Positions 43,481-54,479 of a stretch of DNA of 64,000 nt are shown here, piece by piece (the first letter of the stretch is position 1; each line of letters starts with the position of its first letter). Under the pieces are notes generated by a model that was not told the DNA's origin, did no database searches, and saw only the letters and a list, made by a program, of their open reading frames with translations. Origin of the DNA: Zizania palustris (lineage: Eukaryota > Streptophyta > Magnoliopsida > Poales > Poaceae); contig JAAALK010000086.1 of assembly GCA_019279435.1 (NCBI GenBank), positions 5,657,589 to 5,721,588 on the forward strand, in the 5' to 3' direction. Made by a program: the position numbers and the translations under genes.

Positions 43481-45373
43481 GTATCCTAGGGAAACCAAAG
43501 GATACTATTTCTATAATATAGAAGAGGACAAAGTGTTTGTCGCTCAGAATGGTGTATTCCTTGAGAAATAGTTTCTCTCAAAAGAGTTAGTTGGAGAACG
43601 GTGCATCTTGAAGAGGTTCGAGAGCCACTGGAAACTGTTCCAGATCCCACTAACAACAACAGGATGAGCAAAGTGTTGCGGAGCCTATTGCACATGCGCC
43701 ATCGACACGAAGGTCTAGGAGAGTAGTCCATGCGCTAGAGAGGTACATGTTCTTAACCACTAGGCATCGCGACGTGTTGTTGTTGGACAATGATGAGCCT
43801 AAGACCTATGCGGAAGTAGTGATGCGACTAGACTCTTAAGAAATTGCTTGGAGCCATTGGATCCGAGTTGGAGTCGATGCGTGTCAACCATGTTTGGAAC
43901 TTGGTTGATCCACCTAATGGTGTAAAAATTATTGAGTGTACATTGGATATTCAAGAAAAATATAGATGTTGATGGAAATGTTCACATCTATAAGGCTTGA
44001 TTGGTGGCGAAAGGTTTCAAACAGATTCAAGATGTTAATTATGATGAAACATTTTCGCCCATCGCTATGCTTAAGTATATTCGGATCATCCTGGCTATTG
44101 CCGCATTTTATGATTATGAGATATGGCAAATGGATGTCAATGCGGCTTTCATGAATGGAAACCTAAGTGAGGATGTGTACATGACACAACCTGAAGGTCT
44201 TGACGGTCCGGGAAATGCTGGGAAAGTTTGCAATTTGCTAAAGTCCATTTATGGATTGAAGCAAGCTTCTCGGAGTTGGAATCTTCGCTTTGATGAAGTA
44301 GTCAAAGGGTTTGTATTCATCGAGAACGAAGAAGAGCCTTGCGTTTACAAGAAGGCTAGTGGGAGCTCACTTGTGTTTCTGGTCCTATATGTGGATGACA
44401 TATTGTTGATCAGAAATGATATTCCTCTCTTGAATGCATTCAAGACTTCATTGAAAAATAGTTTTTCGATGAAAGATCTTGGAGAGGCAGCATACATTAT
44501 GGGCATTAAGATCTATGGAGATAGGTCAAAACGGTTAATTGGATTAAGCCAAAGTATGTACATTGACAAGGTTTTAAAACAGTTAAAATGCAGAATTCTA
44601 AGAAGGGTTTTCTGCTAATGACATGTGGTATTTCTCTTAGTATGACTCAATGTGTTGTGACACCTGATGAGCTAGAGAAGATGAGTGTGATCACGTATGC
44701 CTCTGCAATTGGATGCATCATGTATGCCATGCTATGTACACGCCCAGATGTGTCATATGCTCTAAGTGTTACTAGTAGGGACCAATCGAACCCGGGTGAA
44801 AGTCACTGAGCTGTAGTAAAGAGTATCCTCAAGTACTTGAGAAGGACTGAGGAAATGTTCCTAGTATACGGTGGTGAAGATGAGCTCATTGTAAGTGGTT
44901 ACACGGATGCTAGCTTTCAGACTGATAAAGATTTCTCGATCGCAATCTGGCTTTGTGTTTTGCCTCAATGGAGGTGCAGTGAGTCGAAGAGTTCCAAGCA
45001 AGAGATGGTGGCTGATTCTACAATAGAAGCTGAGTATATCACTACTTCAAAAGTTGTGAAGGAGGTCGTTTGGATCAGAAAGTTTGTTTCTAAACTGGGT
45101 GTTGTTCCTATTGCGTCCAGTCTAGTGGACCTCTATTGTGATAATAGTGCTGCCATTGTGCAAGCCAAGGAGCTTAGATCACACCAAAAATCCAAACATA
45201 TACTTCGGCGATATCACCTGATCCGCGAGATCATTGAGAGAGGTGATGTGAAGATTTGCAAGGTGCGCACGGATTTGAACATAGCGGATCCTTTGACGAA
45301 GCCTCTTCCACAGCCCAAGCATGAGGCGCATATGAGCTCCATGGGTATTAGATACTTGCGTGAAAGATACTAG
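43481..45373 (+). pseudogene. pol: Copia C reverse transcriptase and RNase H, broken
   Basis: A linker with frameshifts leads to RT: VAKGFKQIQD (about 44003, just after a TGA replacing Arg), QMDVNAAFMNG, YGLKQASRSWN, YVDD at 44388-44399 (intact), FSMKDLGEAAYIMGIKI, then a frameshift near 44600. RNase H: GYTDASFQTDKD (about 44897), DSTIEAEYI (45015), LYCDNSAAI, RYHLIREIIERG, and the ending ADPLTKPL (45285-45310). Stop at 45371-45373. Confidence 0.9.
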
Positions 45374-46261
45374 TAGTGTCTATGCTAATGTATGAGGACA
45401 ATTGTTATCTTGTTCCTTGAATAAACGTCGTTTGCATTTAATTAATGAGTCCGACTTGTTATGTGAAACTATTTGTTTTGTGACGTTGTTGTTCAAAAGG
45501 GTCCCTAATCTTGTCATCATGTGGGACAGTGATGATACATGGATTAGCGCATCCGACTGATTGATGATTGTGTTTCATAGATCATAGACATAGAGATGTC
45601 AAATCAGTGATGTGGACACATGTTGGTGAATATTGTGTTGGACAGACCCACTTGAGATACTGCTGGGATTGTTATTGTAATGTGCCAACAGTTGTTATCT
45701 GAAATGGTGTACCTGTAGACTCCTTAGACCTGAGATCATCATTTGATTCCAGAATTTGTAGTGACACACTTAGATGCTTCCTAACGCTATTCCGTAACAG
45801 GGTAGTAATAAGGGTTATTTTTAGATGTGTTATGAAACATGTCTTGAGATGTGAGCGGTCGAGATGGAATTTACCCTACGTAATAACAGGAGAGTCATCT
45901 CTGGGCCCCTCGAGGTATTGGATTGGAAAAGTGCATGGCCATGCCACTATGACTAAGGAGTTAGTCATGATTTGAATCCGATACTTGATCGAGTAAAATG
46001 TCGAGCTAACTAGCAAGGGTGGCACGTATCTCGCCTTGAGCTTGACTGACGGCGTGTGGTAAAGGGACTAGTGCTTGAGTATATTAAGGTTCATGAAAAT
46101 TGATTTTGTATGCTTTCAGAGGTCAATATGTGCTGCTAGGTACTGCCATTGATCAGTGAGTCGAAAATGGTTTCCGGTGAACCATCGTTAGTGTATGAAC
46201 CTATCGGGTCACACACTTAAGGGGATGGATTAAAAACATGCAAAGAATTGGTTTTTGTGCA
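45374..46261 (+). other. Copia C 3' untranslated spacer
   Basis: About 0.9 kb between RNase H and the PPT, without a supported ORF. Confidence 0.6.
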
Positions 46262-46271
46262 AGTGGGAGAT
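46262..46271 (+). other. Copia C polypurine tract
   Basis: AGTGGGAGAT immediately before the 3' LTR. Confidence 0.75.
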
Positions 46272-47090
46272 TGAAGGATATGCCCAAGAAAATTCTGTGG
46301 ATCAGAAGTTCCGATAGTTAGTACCGGAAGTTCCGATTATTATCTAGTCTCGATACAGAGAGCAAATGTTGTTTCAGAAGTTCCGATATGGTATCAGAAG
46401 TTTCGACGAGCCAGAAGTTCCGATTCAGAATCGAGAAATTTTGTACTGATCGGAAGTTCCGATATGGTATCAGAAGTTTCGAGGTGGGCGATAACAGATT
46501 GGATCTGTTGTGTGTCGTACTGTATCAGGAGACCTAAAATATCCTGTCAGAAGTTCCGATCCAGGATCTGAAGTTCTGACGTGGGAAAAAAGATTGGATC
46601 TATTACATTTTGATGATTCCTAGATGAGCACGGCTAGGGGGCTCTTAGCCCTATAAAAGGAGAGGAGGAGGTCGTCTTGGTACCATGGAATAAGCCTAGA
46701 TTAGACCTAGCCACCAAAGAGTCATCTCCTTCCATTTTTGATCTCAATCATTGAGGTCAAAGATCCTCATCTCTCACGTGCGGTGCTAGCACACTACCGT
46801 GGGAGGTTCTCCATCCCTGTACGTGTGGACTCCATGCAGACGTTGCTCCAATAGCGACGGTCGTGGACATCTACATACGAATGACTACGTCGTCTTCATC
46901 GATCCGATCGGCGAAGGATGGCAAGGACAAAGCGAGGATAGGCTTGACGTGCTACTCCGACATCTTCCGCTGCACCTAGCGCGTGTTGCGCTAGAAGGTA
47001 GCGATCCATGATCTTGCACGCGCATGATTCTTGGTCTTAGGGCGTAAATTTTGAATTTGTCGACTAGCGTAGCTCCCATATTCCCCAACA
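46272..47090 (+). repeat. Copia C 3' LTR
   Basis: It starts TGAAGGATATGCC and ends CCCCAACA before the TSD GAGGT. TATAAAA is at 46652-46658. It carries the same palindrome cluster as the 5' LTR. Confidence 0.92.
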
Positions 47091-47095
47091 GAGGT

Positions 47096-47353
47096 ATCAG
47101 GGGGTTTTCCAGACAGATGGGGCTCGGTGGCCTCTAGAGGCACCGGTGCCTGCTGTCGTACTGAAATGTCGGTGGATTCCGAAGGGCCATCTACTTGGGG
47201 CTGGGGTTGAGCGAAGGCAGCCGCTTTGGGGGTTGAGTGAGGAGGGACTACGGAGGGTTCCGTAGTCCATAGAGCTGTATTTAGGGATTCTAGCCCGGAG
47301 ATCCGAGCGGACCTTCGGGCGGTGACGGTGGCCTTGCTCCTCTTGGGAGGCAT
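47096..47353 (-). pseudogene. gag: B2 gag, N-terminal part
   Basis: ATG at 47353 begins MPPKRSKATV, as in B1 (MPPKRSQTSG). The frame runs to the copia C insertion; across the single-copy target the frame would continue into the piece at 36692. This confirms that C landed in gag of the same element. Confidence 0.85.
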
Positions 47354-47398
47354 GGCTCGAAGTGAAAAAAGGTAGAGACGCTAGTTTTTGTACTAAAT

Positions 47399-47417
47399 TC
47401 CCCACGGACGGCTCCAA
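47399..47417 (-). other. B2 primer binding site
   Basis: Minus strand TTGGAGCCGTCCGTGGGGA, one change from the B1 PBS (GCGCC to GAGCC). Confidence 0.7.
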
Positions 47418-47418
47418 C

Positions 47419-47976
47419 TGTTGGCGCAAAGTATTAGGCTAACAGATTTTGAATAACCTCGAAGGGTTATAAACTCGAAGTGTTCATCTGCGAGCTAGTC
47501 TAGACCTCCGCGCTGAGGATAATATCCTTTAACCAGTTCGAAGTATCTTTGTTTATCTGAGTATTCGATGTCCCTTTACAGTAGAAGAGAGGGGTATTTA
47601 TAGGCATGGATACAATAGGAAAATATTATCTTGCCCTGTAATTACAACCGCCATAGTGGGCACTATTCCTGGGACAACGTAGGGGTAGACAAGACAAATG
47701 TCATGTGAACGCTTAGATAAAGCAGATGTCTTGTCCCAGCTAGAGGCACCACTTCGGAATAGAAGGCTTCGAATACATCTTGTTGACGAGATACGTACAA
47801 AAGCATATGCTCCGAAGCCGAAGCTTATTATAGAGTCCCATATACGCTTCATTCTTGATGGGGGGCTTCGAACTCTCCCTCTCGAAGCATAGTAGTTGTT
47901 GCCGACGGCTTCGCACTTGCCACCTGTCAAAGTCTATTCGGAATATCAATCCATGTCGGAATTATTTCCCCCAAGA
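47419..47976 (-). repeat. B2 right LTR (5' LTR of the element)
   Basis: It pairs with 26160-26719. It starts TGTTGGCGC and ends CCCCCAAGA; the terminal dinucleotide is altered. TATTTATAGG (minus-strand TATAAATA) is kept near 47595. Confidence 0.88.
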
Positions 47977-48452
47977 TATGCATTCTTTTTTTTCATTTAC
48001 AAATATTTAAATATTTTTTCCAACCAAATCATTTATCCAATTTATGACTTGATTACATTATGATATTCATTACAATTTAATTTATAAAATAAGATCTCAT
48101 CTTTTATAAGATATTGTATGATTATATAAATATGATAAGTAGGTTTCACTAAATTTTAGCTTGTAGCGTTCCAATTATATCCACTAACCGAAAACATTAC
48201 TTCATCTCAACTAAACACTTGACATGGACATATTCTATCACATCATCTCTTAATGCATAAATATCGACAAATAGACATATTCTATCCTTGTTTGCCGGAG
48301 AAGCTAGTTGCCGCACCACAGTATCAATCCGAGTCCATGTAGCTGCGCACTTCGATATGGATCTTACTAGCATGTGGGCGGCCATAGAGGTGTGGTGGGT
48401 TGGTGTGGGCGCTTCATTTCGTCCTTAAAAAAACGGACGTAATCCTCGCAGA
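47977..48452. other. AT-rich spacer without recognised gene
   Basis: No gene is supported. The last 8 bases are the TSD of the next element. Confidence 0.4.
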
Positions 48453-51400
48453 TAGGGATGGATATGGATGTCAGAATATCCGAATTATCCGTATTCGTAT
48501 TCGAATTACTGTAAATATGGATATCCGTATTCGTATCCGAATTAAATATGGATGACATTCGGAAATATCCGAATTCGTTTTACAAATGTGGATATGGAAA
48601 CGGATATCCGAATTCTGCTGAATGTGGATATGGAAATGGATACATCCGTATTCGTTTTAGGATTTCACACAGATTAAACTTAGACTCAAGATAATATATT
48701 ATGACTATATTACTGGTTTATTTATTATTTATATAATTATGGAATACTTAAGTTAGTGAATATTAATAAGTTATGGTTTAAAATAAATTGATGGTTAAAT
48801 ATTTGTTTGAACTTTAATTTTTTTATAATCAAAATACAACATATCTCATTTCATATAATTTTTTGTATTTTTTAGATACATTTGCTATTTTTAACTCATT
48901 AATTGTGTTTCTAGGATTTAAATTGAAATATGTGAAATTTGAAATGCAAGTACCTAAAATAATGCACTAAAATTTATAGAAAAATCACATTCACTATTTT
49001 GTGTCCATTTTTAGTTCTTATCCATGAAATTTAAAGAAATATTAAAAAATCATGTTACGACACTTCATCAGTAATGTGAAGCTTAAGAGTTTTTTAATTA
49101 TAAAAAAATCAAATAAAGTCTAAAAAATACGAGACTTATCACAGTGTTACAATATTATACATAGATACCATAATAAAATTTTTAAAATGTTTCGAGAAAT
49201 TTATTATATAGAATGTTAAGAAATCTGAGATTCTCTTAAGAGGAAATAGAGTTTTGAGAAGGAATTTTTTATGGTTTAAAGTAAATTTATGGTTAAATAT
49301 TTGTTTGAACTTGAATTTTTTATATAATCAAACTACAACATATCTCATACCATATAAATTATTTGTATTTTTCCAGATCCATTTGCTATTTTTAACTCAT
49401 TAATTGTGTTTCTAGTATTTAAATTGGAATATGTGAAATTTGAACTGCAAGTACCTAAAACAATGCACTAAAATTTATCGAAAAATCACATTCACTATTT
49501 TGTGTCCATTTTTAGTTCTTATCCACTAAATTTAAAGAAATGTTAAAAAAATTATGTTACGACACTTCATCGGTAATATGGAGCTTAAGGGTTTTTTAAT
49601 TATAAAAAAATCAAATAAAGTCTGAAAAACACGAGACTTATCACAGTTTTATAATATTATACCTAGATACCATGATAAATTTTTGAAAATGTTTCGAGAA
49701 ATTTATCATATAGAATGTTAAGAAATCTGAGATTCTCTTGAGAGGAAACAGAGTTTTGAGAAGGAATATGTTATGGTTTAAAGTAAATTTATGGTTAAAT
49801 ATTTGTTTGAACTTGAATTTTTTATATAATAAAAATACAACATGTCTCATACCATATAAATTTTTTGTATTTTTCCAGATCCATTTGCTATTTTTAACTC
49901 ATTAATTGTGTTTATAGTATTTAAATTGGAATATGTAAAATTTGAACCGAAAGTAACTAAAATAATGCACTAAAATTTATCAAAAAATCACATTCACTAT
50001 TTTGTGTCCATTTTTAGTTCTTATCCACTAAATTTAAAGAAATGTTAAAAAAATTATGTTACGACACTTCATCGGTAATGTGGAGCTTAAGGGTTTTTTA
50101 ATTATAAAAAAATCAATTAAAGTATGAAAAATACGAGACTTATCACAGTGTTATAATATTATACGTAGATACCATGATAAATTTTTGAAAATGTTTCGAA
50201 AAATTTATCATATAGAATGTTAAGAAATCTGAGATTCTCTTAAGAGGAAATAGAGTTTTGAGAAGGAATAGACTATGGTTTAAAGTAAATTTATGGTTAA
50301 AAATTTCTTTGAACTTGAGTTTTTTTTATATAATCAAAATACAACATATCTCATACCATATAAAGTTTTTGTATTTTTCCAGATCCATTTGCTGTTTTTA
50401 ACTCATTAATTGCGTTTCTAGTATTTAAATTGGAATATGTGAAATTTGAACTGCAAGTACCTAAACTAATGCACTAAAATTTATCAAAAATCACATTCAC
50501 TATTTTGTGTACATTTTTAGTTCTTATCCACTAAATTTAAAGAAATGTTAAAAAATTTATGTTACGACACTTCATCGGTAATGTGGAGCTTAAGGGTTTT
50601 TTAATTATAAAAAAATCAAATAAAGTCTGAAAAATACGAGACTTATCACAGTGTTATAATATTATACGTAGATACCATGATAAAATTTTGAAAATGTTTC
50701 GAGAAATATATCATATAGAATGTTAAGAAATATGAGATTCTCTTAAGAGGAAATATAGTTTTGAGAAGGAATAGGTTATGATTTAAAGTAAATTTATGGT
50801 TAAATATTTGTTTGAACTTGAATTTTTTATATAATCAAAATACAAAAATATCTCATTCCATATAATTTTTTTGTATTTTTCTAGACCCATTTTCTATTTT
50901 TAATTCATTAATTGTGTTTCTAGGATTTAAATTGGAATATGTGAAATTTGACCTGCAAGTACTTAAAATAATGCACTAAAATTTATAGAAAATTCATATT
51001 CACTATTTTGTCTCCATTTTTAGTTATTATCCACTAAATTTAAATAAATGTTAAGAAAACCATGTTACGACACTTCATTGGTAATGTGGAGCTTAAGTGC
51101 TTTTTAATTATAAAAAAATCAAATAAAGTCTGAAAAATACGAGACTTGTCATAGTACTATAATATTATACGTAGATACCATGATAAATTTTTTAAAATGT
51201 TTTGAGAAATTTTTAAAAATGTTTAATTTTTTAAAACAATAAAATTCAGCCAATTATTTCCAAATTGCCGCCTGTTTTTTGACATGTATGATGAATTTCA
51301 GTTCAAGACTTTATATAGTTCTTGTTGGTTGTTCTGTATGATGAATTTTAGTTAGTGTTGTTTAAAAACTTAGTTTGTGCATGGTTTATTGTGTATCATT

Positions 51401-51643
51401 GTTTCTTATTAATTATAATTCTAATTTGGTATATTGGACCCTTTGGATTTTTGAAAAATTTGTGAAACAACGAACATTTGGAGTTAAACCGAGTAAACAT
51501 CCGAATACATATTCGTATTCGAAACATCCGTTTTGTATTCGTATTCGAGAACATCCGAATCCGTATTCGTATTCGAATTAAAATGTGGTAAATAATACTA
51601 TCCAGATTCGTTTCCATCCGTATCCGATCCGAATCCATCCCTA
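48453..51643. mobile_element. 3.2-kb hAT-type non-autonomous element with internal satellite
   Basis: It has ends TAGGGATGGAT and ATCCATCCCTA and a perfect 8-bp TSD CTCGCAGA (48445-48452, 51644-51651). Subterminal zones (48465-48660, 51490-51640) are packed with ATCCGTATTCG/CGAATACGGAT words in inverted orientation, likely transposase-binding-type repeats. The centre is a 500-bp tandem array. There is no transposase ORF. The shared TAGGGATGG start links it to the element at 39155. Confidence 0.9.
48772..51215. repeat. About 500-bp tandem array, five copies
   Basis: TATGGTTTAAA (or TATGATTTAAA) recurs at 48772, 49270, 49772, 50274 and 50777, spacing 498-503 bp; the last copy is partial. The unit is about 75-80% AT and has no conserved ORF. 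Copies 2-4 look most alike; the outer copies are more diverged. Confidence 0.92.
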
Positions 51644-51651
51644 CTCGCAGA

Positions 51652-51958
51652 TCTATGACGCCATCAATCCCACAAAAGGCGTGATCTATTTGACAGTGCA
51701 AAGCGAAATCACGAAGGATTAATGATGTGCAAAGCGAGGCGCCGGTTGGACACATTTTACAATGGTGATGACCTGAATAGTGGGAATTGATGGTCAGTTC
51801 ACCGAGCAGAGTTGTACTCCATCCGTATCGTGCAAGTGCCAAAAAGCACTAGTCACACGTCTCGGTTCTTGCGGCGTCACTTTCGAAGTATCGATCTGCA
51901 TCTTCATCCTACCATCTTTTTATGAATAGAACACGTGATGAAATACCCAGCCTGGGTC
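51652..51958. other. Spacer between hAT-type and Mutator-like elements
   Basis: Unique-looking sequence with no supported gene. Confidence 0.4.
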
Positions 51959-51967
51959 GTACAAGAG

Positions 51968-52832
51968 GGGAAATTTAACTATTTGCTACCCTATTTGTTG
52001 ACACCTCTTTAAATACCACCTTCTTCGTTGCAATTAATTTTTTGCCACTCTCTTCGTGAGCCAATTAATTTTTTGTCATTCGGTGTCCAGTCACTTGCCA
52101 CGTCATCCGCCACATCACATTTTTACCACCTCACGCCGCCACGTCACCTTCTTCTTCCTCCTCCTCTTCTCTCTCACCCCAAGTCCTCACGCCAACCGGC
52201 CGGCCGCCGCCACCTACCGCCGTCGCCGTGCCCCTGCCCCCTCCGCCCACCGCCGCCGCCGCGCCCTGCCCCCTGCCCACGCCGCCACCCCGCGCACCCT
52301 GTCCCCGCTGCCCCACGCCCATCGCCGCACGCCGCCGCGCCACACCCGTGCGCCTCTATCCCTGCCGCCCACCGCCGCCCCACGCCCCTGCCCCCTCTGC
52401 ACGCTGCCATCCCGTGCCCACTGCCGGAGGCCCCCGCCGCTCACTGCCGCTGTCGCGCCCTGTCCCCGCCGCCCCACGCCCTCCGCTGCGCGCCCCTGCC
52501 CCCTCAGCACGCCGCCGACCTGTCCCCGCCACCCCACGCCCTCCGCCGCGCGCCCCTGCCCCCTCCGCACGCCGGCGACGACGGTAGGCGGTGGCCGGCC
52601 GGTTGGCGTGAGGAGTTGGGGTGAGAGAGAAGAGGAGGAGGAAGAAGAAAAGGTGACGTGGTGGCGTGAGGTGGCAAAAATATGATGTGGCGGATGACGT
52701 GGCAAGTGACTGGACACTGAATGGTACAAAATTAATTGGCTCAGGAAGAGAGTGACAAAAAATTAATTACAATGAAAAGGATGACATTTAAAAAAATGGC
52801 AATAAAAAGGGTGGCAAATAGTTAAATTTCCC
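51968..52832. mobile_element. Mutator-like element with long TIRs, 865 bp
   Basis: The arms are long inverted repeats, about 250 bp each (51968-52218, 52578-52832), starting GGGAAATTTAACTATTTGC and ending with its complement. TSD of 9 bp: GTACAAGAG (51959-51967) and GTACGAGAG (52833-52841), one mismatch. TIR length and 9-bp TSD fit MULEs. The GC-rich core encodes only Pro/Ala low-complexity frames. Confidence 0.88.
52250..52577. repeat. GC-rich minisatellite in the Mutator-like core
   Basis: Units of about 60 bp built on CTGTCCCCGCCGCCCCACGC and CGCCCCTGCCCCCTC; clearest for the last two copies (about 52459-52575). The long plus and minus ORFs here come from this low-complexity repeat. Confidence 0.7.
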
Positions 52833-52841
52833 GTACGAGAG

Positions 52842-53814
52842 TGATAGACCAAGGCCCAAATCGTGTGTAAAATTTGGGCCATTTGTTAGGGATAAGGATC
52901 CAGTCACGGACACCTTTTTTCCCGTTGCAACATGCAAATCCATTCCCGTGAAGGTATCACCAAATAAAAATAAGGGCTCAGTGAAATGGCTAAGCACTCA
53001 ATGCGAATTCCAAGCCCAACACGGCAACACTGTTTACCGCGTTAAACCATGTCAGTACGATGAGATCCGTCGCCTGTTGGTTTAGAATTTAGATATTTAT
53101 AAGCAAAACCTACATAACTTTTGAATCGATTTTTTTACCATAATACCCATAAAACTCGTATGTTATTTCCTATATACTTATGATAAGTCAACTTATGTAA
53201 TCGAATGCTTATAATCTGATTTATTTTATCTGAAATAAAAAAGAGTACTCAAGATCCACGTGTCGTCTGAAAATGCTAGATTCCTTAAAAAACAAGAGAT
53301 TTTTAACAGGAGAAAAAGAAAAACGCAGAGGTTAAGAGATTCCCCTCAACGTTAACATCACGACCCTGCCGACTGCAACTGGTTGGTGAGATCTAACTGG
53401 TCATATATCAATTATCAAGACATCCAATGTGGTCATTACTCCAACCCAGCACCGGTCGATCGTGCTTGTTCCGCCGTCACAACACAACGTCACCAACAGC
53501 TCAAAGGATCGATAGATTTATGTGCTACTTACGCGACAGGCCCAGTGCACCGGTCGATCGTGCCTGTTCCGCCGTCGCACGAAAAGTTGACCAATGGTGG
53601 TCACCGGACCGGAGTAGCCGGTAATCCTGCGCAACGTAAGCATGTCTCGTCTAAAAATAAAAATATGATATCATATTTATTTATATATATATTTTTTAAT
53701 TTAGATGGATACTCTAGATAAAAATACTATAATGTCATAGTAATAGCTAATTAACAATATATAGTTCAAGCATGCTCCGAAAAAATAATATGTGCAGTGT
53801 TTACACTGGTTCAT
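52842..53814. other. Spacer with a short direct repeat
   Basis: No gene recognised. CACCGGTCGATCGTGC followed by TGTTCCGCCGTC occurs at about 53450 and again at about 53550. Confidence 0.5.
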
Positions 53815-54203
53815 GTCCGTGTTAGATAGTAACCCTATATTCAATGAGTTCTTTTCTTAATGTGAATATCAAATATTAATACATCTACCCTTATAAGGGG
53901 TCCATATTTATAGACAAAGCTAAAACAAGGTAATACTAATTTACCCTATACTTACTGTTTAGATTGAAGAACGAATTGAAAAATGCAACAACAAATATTG
54001 ACACAGAATGAACACAGTATTGAGAAAATGGATCATCTTTATTGCTCTTATCTTTATAGTGTACAATACATGATGAATATATAAAGGAGAGGGGATTCGA
54101 CCAACGGACGCATCACTTGGTCAGTCGACGCGATGGCAGCGAGTGGACGTGATTCTTCGCCTGGTTGTCGTCGTTTGCTCCTAGGATGAAATTAACCGCA
54201 ACA
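53815..54203 (-). repeat. Probable copia 3' LTR remnant
   Basis: On the minus strand it starts TGTTGCGG after a tract AAGGGGGGG (54204-54212) and has a TATA-like TTTATATATTC near 54077-54087. The left limit is not defined. Confidence 0.45.
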
Positions 54204-54479
54204 CCCCCCCTTAATTGAATCCATTATATAGATTAATGTATGTATTATTTCTCCCAAAAACTCTATGGAAAAAATATGATGAATAATATATAGAATTGTC
54301 GCTCGATCATATACTCTCAAAAGTTTAACGAGCAATTATATGCCTTTGATATTTCTCTAAAAACCCTAACGGGGAAAACTACAAATATGACATATATTCG
54401 TGTTTAATATTGTCTCATTAAAACTTTATATGAGAAACCTTGAAGAGGAAAAACTCATAAAAGAAAAGAGAACAATATG
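54204..54479 (-). pseudogene. Copia 3' end remnant upstream of that LTR
   Basis: PPT at 54204-54212, then AT-rich sequence with oligo words such as TTTTCCCCGTTAGGG that often lie between RNase H and the 3' LTR in copia elements. It is truncated by copia E at 54480. No coding motif is seen. Confidence 0.4.

Larger units (their letters stand above)
36698..47090 (+). mobile_element. Copia C, LTR retrotransposon nested in B2 gag
   Basis: LTRs of 822 and 819 bp, 5-bp TSD GAGGT at 36693-36697 and 47091-47095, Met-tRNA PBS, gag, protease, integrase, RT, RNase H, PPT. Its gag carries a nested hAT-type element (39155-39858) and a solo LTR (40248-42236). Without these it is about 7.7 kb. It is inactive: several stops and a catalytic change in integrase. 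The lineage within Ty1/copia is not assigned; its proteins differ clearly from A and E (RNase H reads KSKHILRRYHLIREI). Confidence 0.93.
26160..47976 (-). mobile_element. Tat-lineage Ty3/gypsy retrotransposon B2, decayed, with nested copia C
   Basis: It has the same architecture as B1: LTRs of 560 and 558 bp, PBS by the right LTR, gag-pol on minus, antisense spliced gene on plus, tandem array between. It is far more decayed, with many stops. gag is split by copia C at 36698-47090; without C the element is about 11.4 kb, like B1. No TSD is visible (GGTTC left, TATGC right) and the right end reads CAAGA, not CAACA, so one flank may have been altered. Confidence 0.9.

Noticed and set aside
52028..52729. 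Proline/alanine-rich proteins of 170-209 residues on both strands
   Set aside because: Low-complexity frames produced by a GC-rich minisatellite inside a Mutator-like element; all six frames are open for the same reason.
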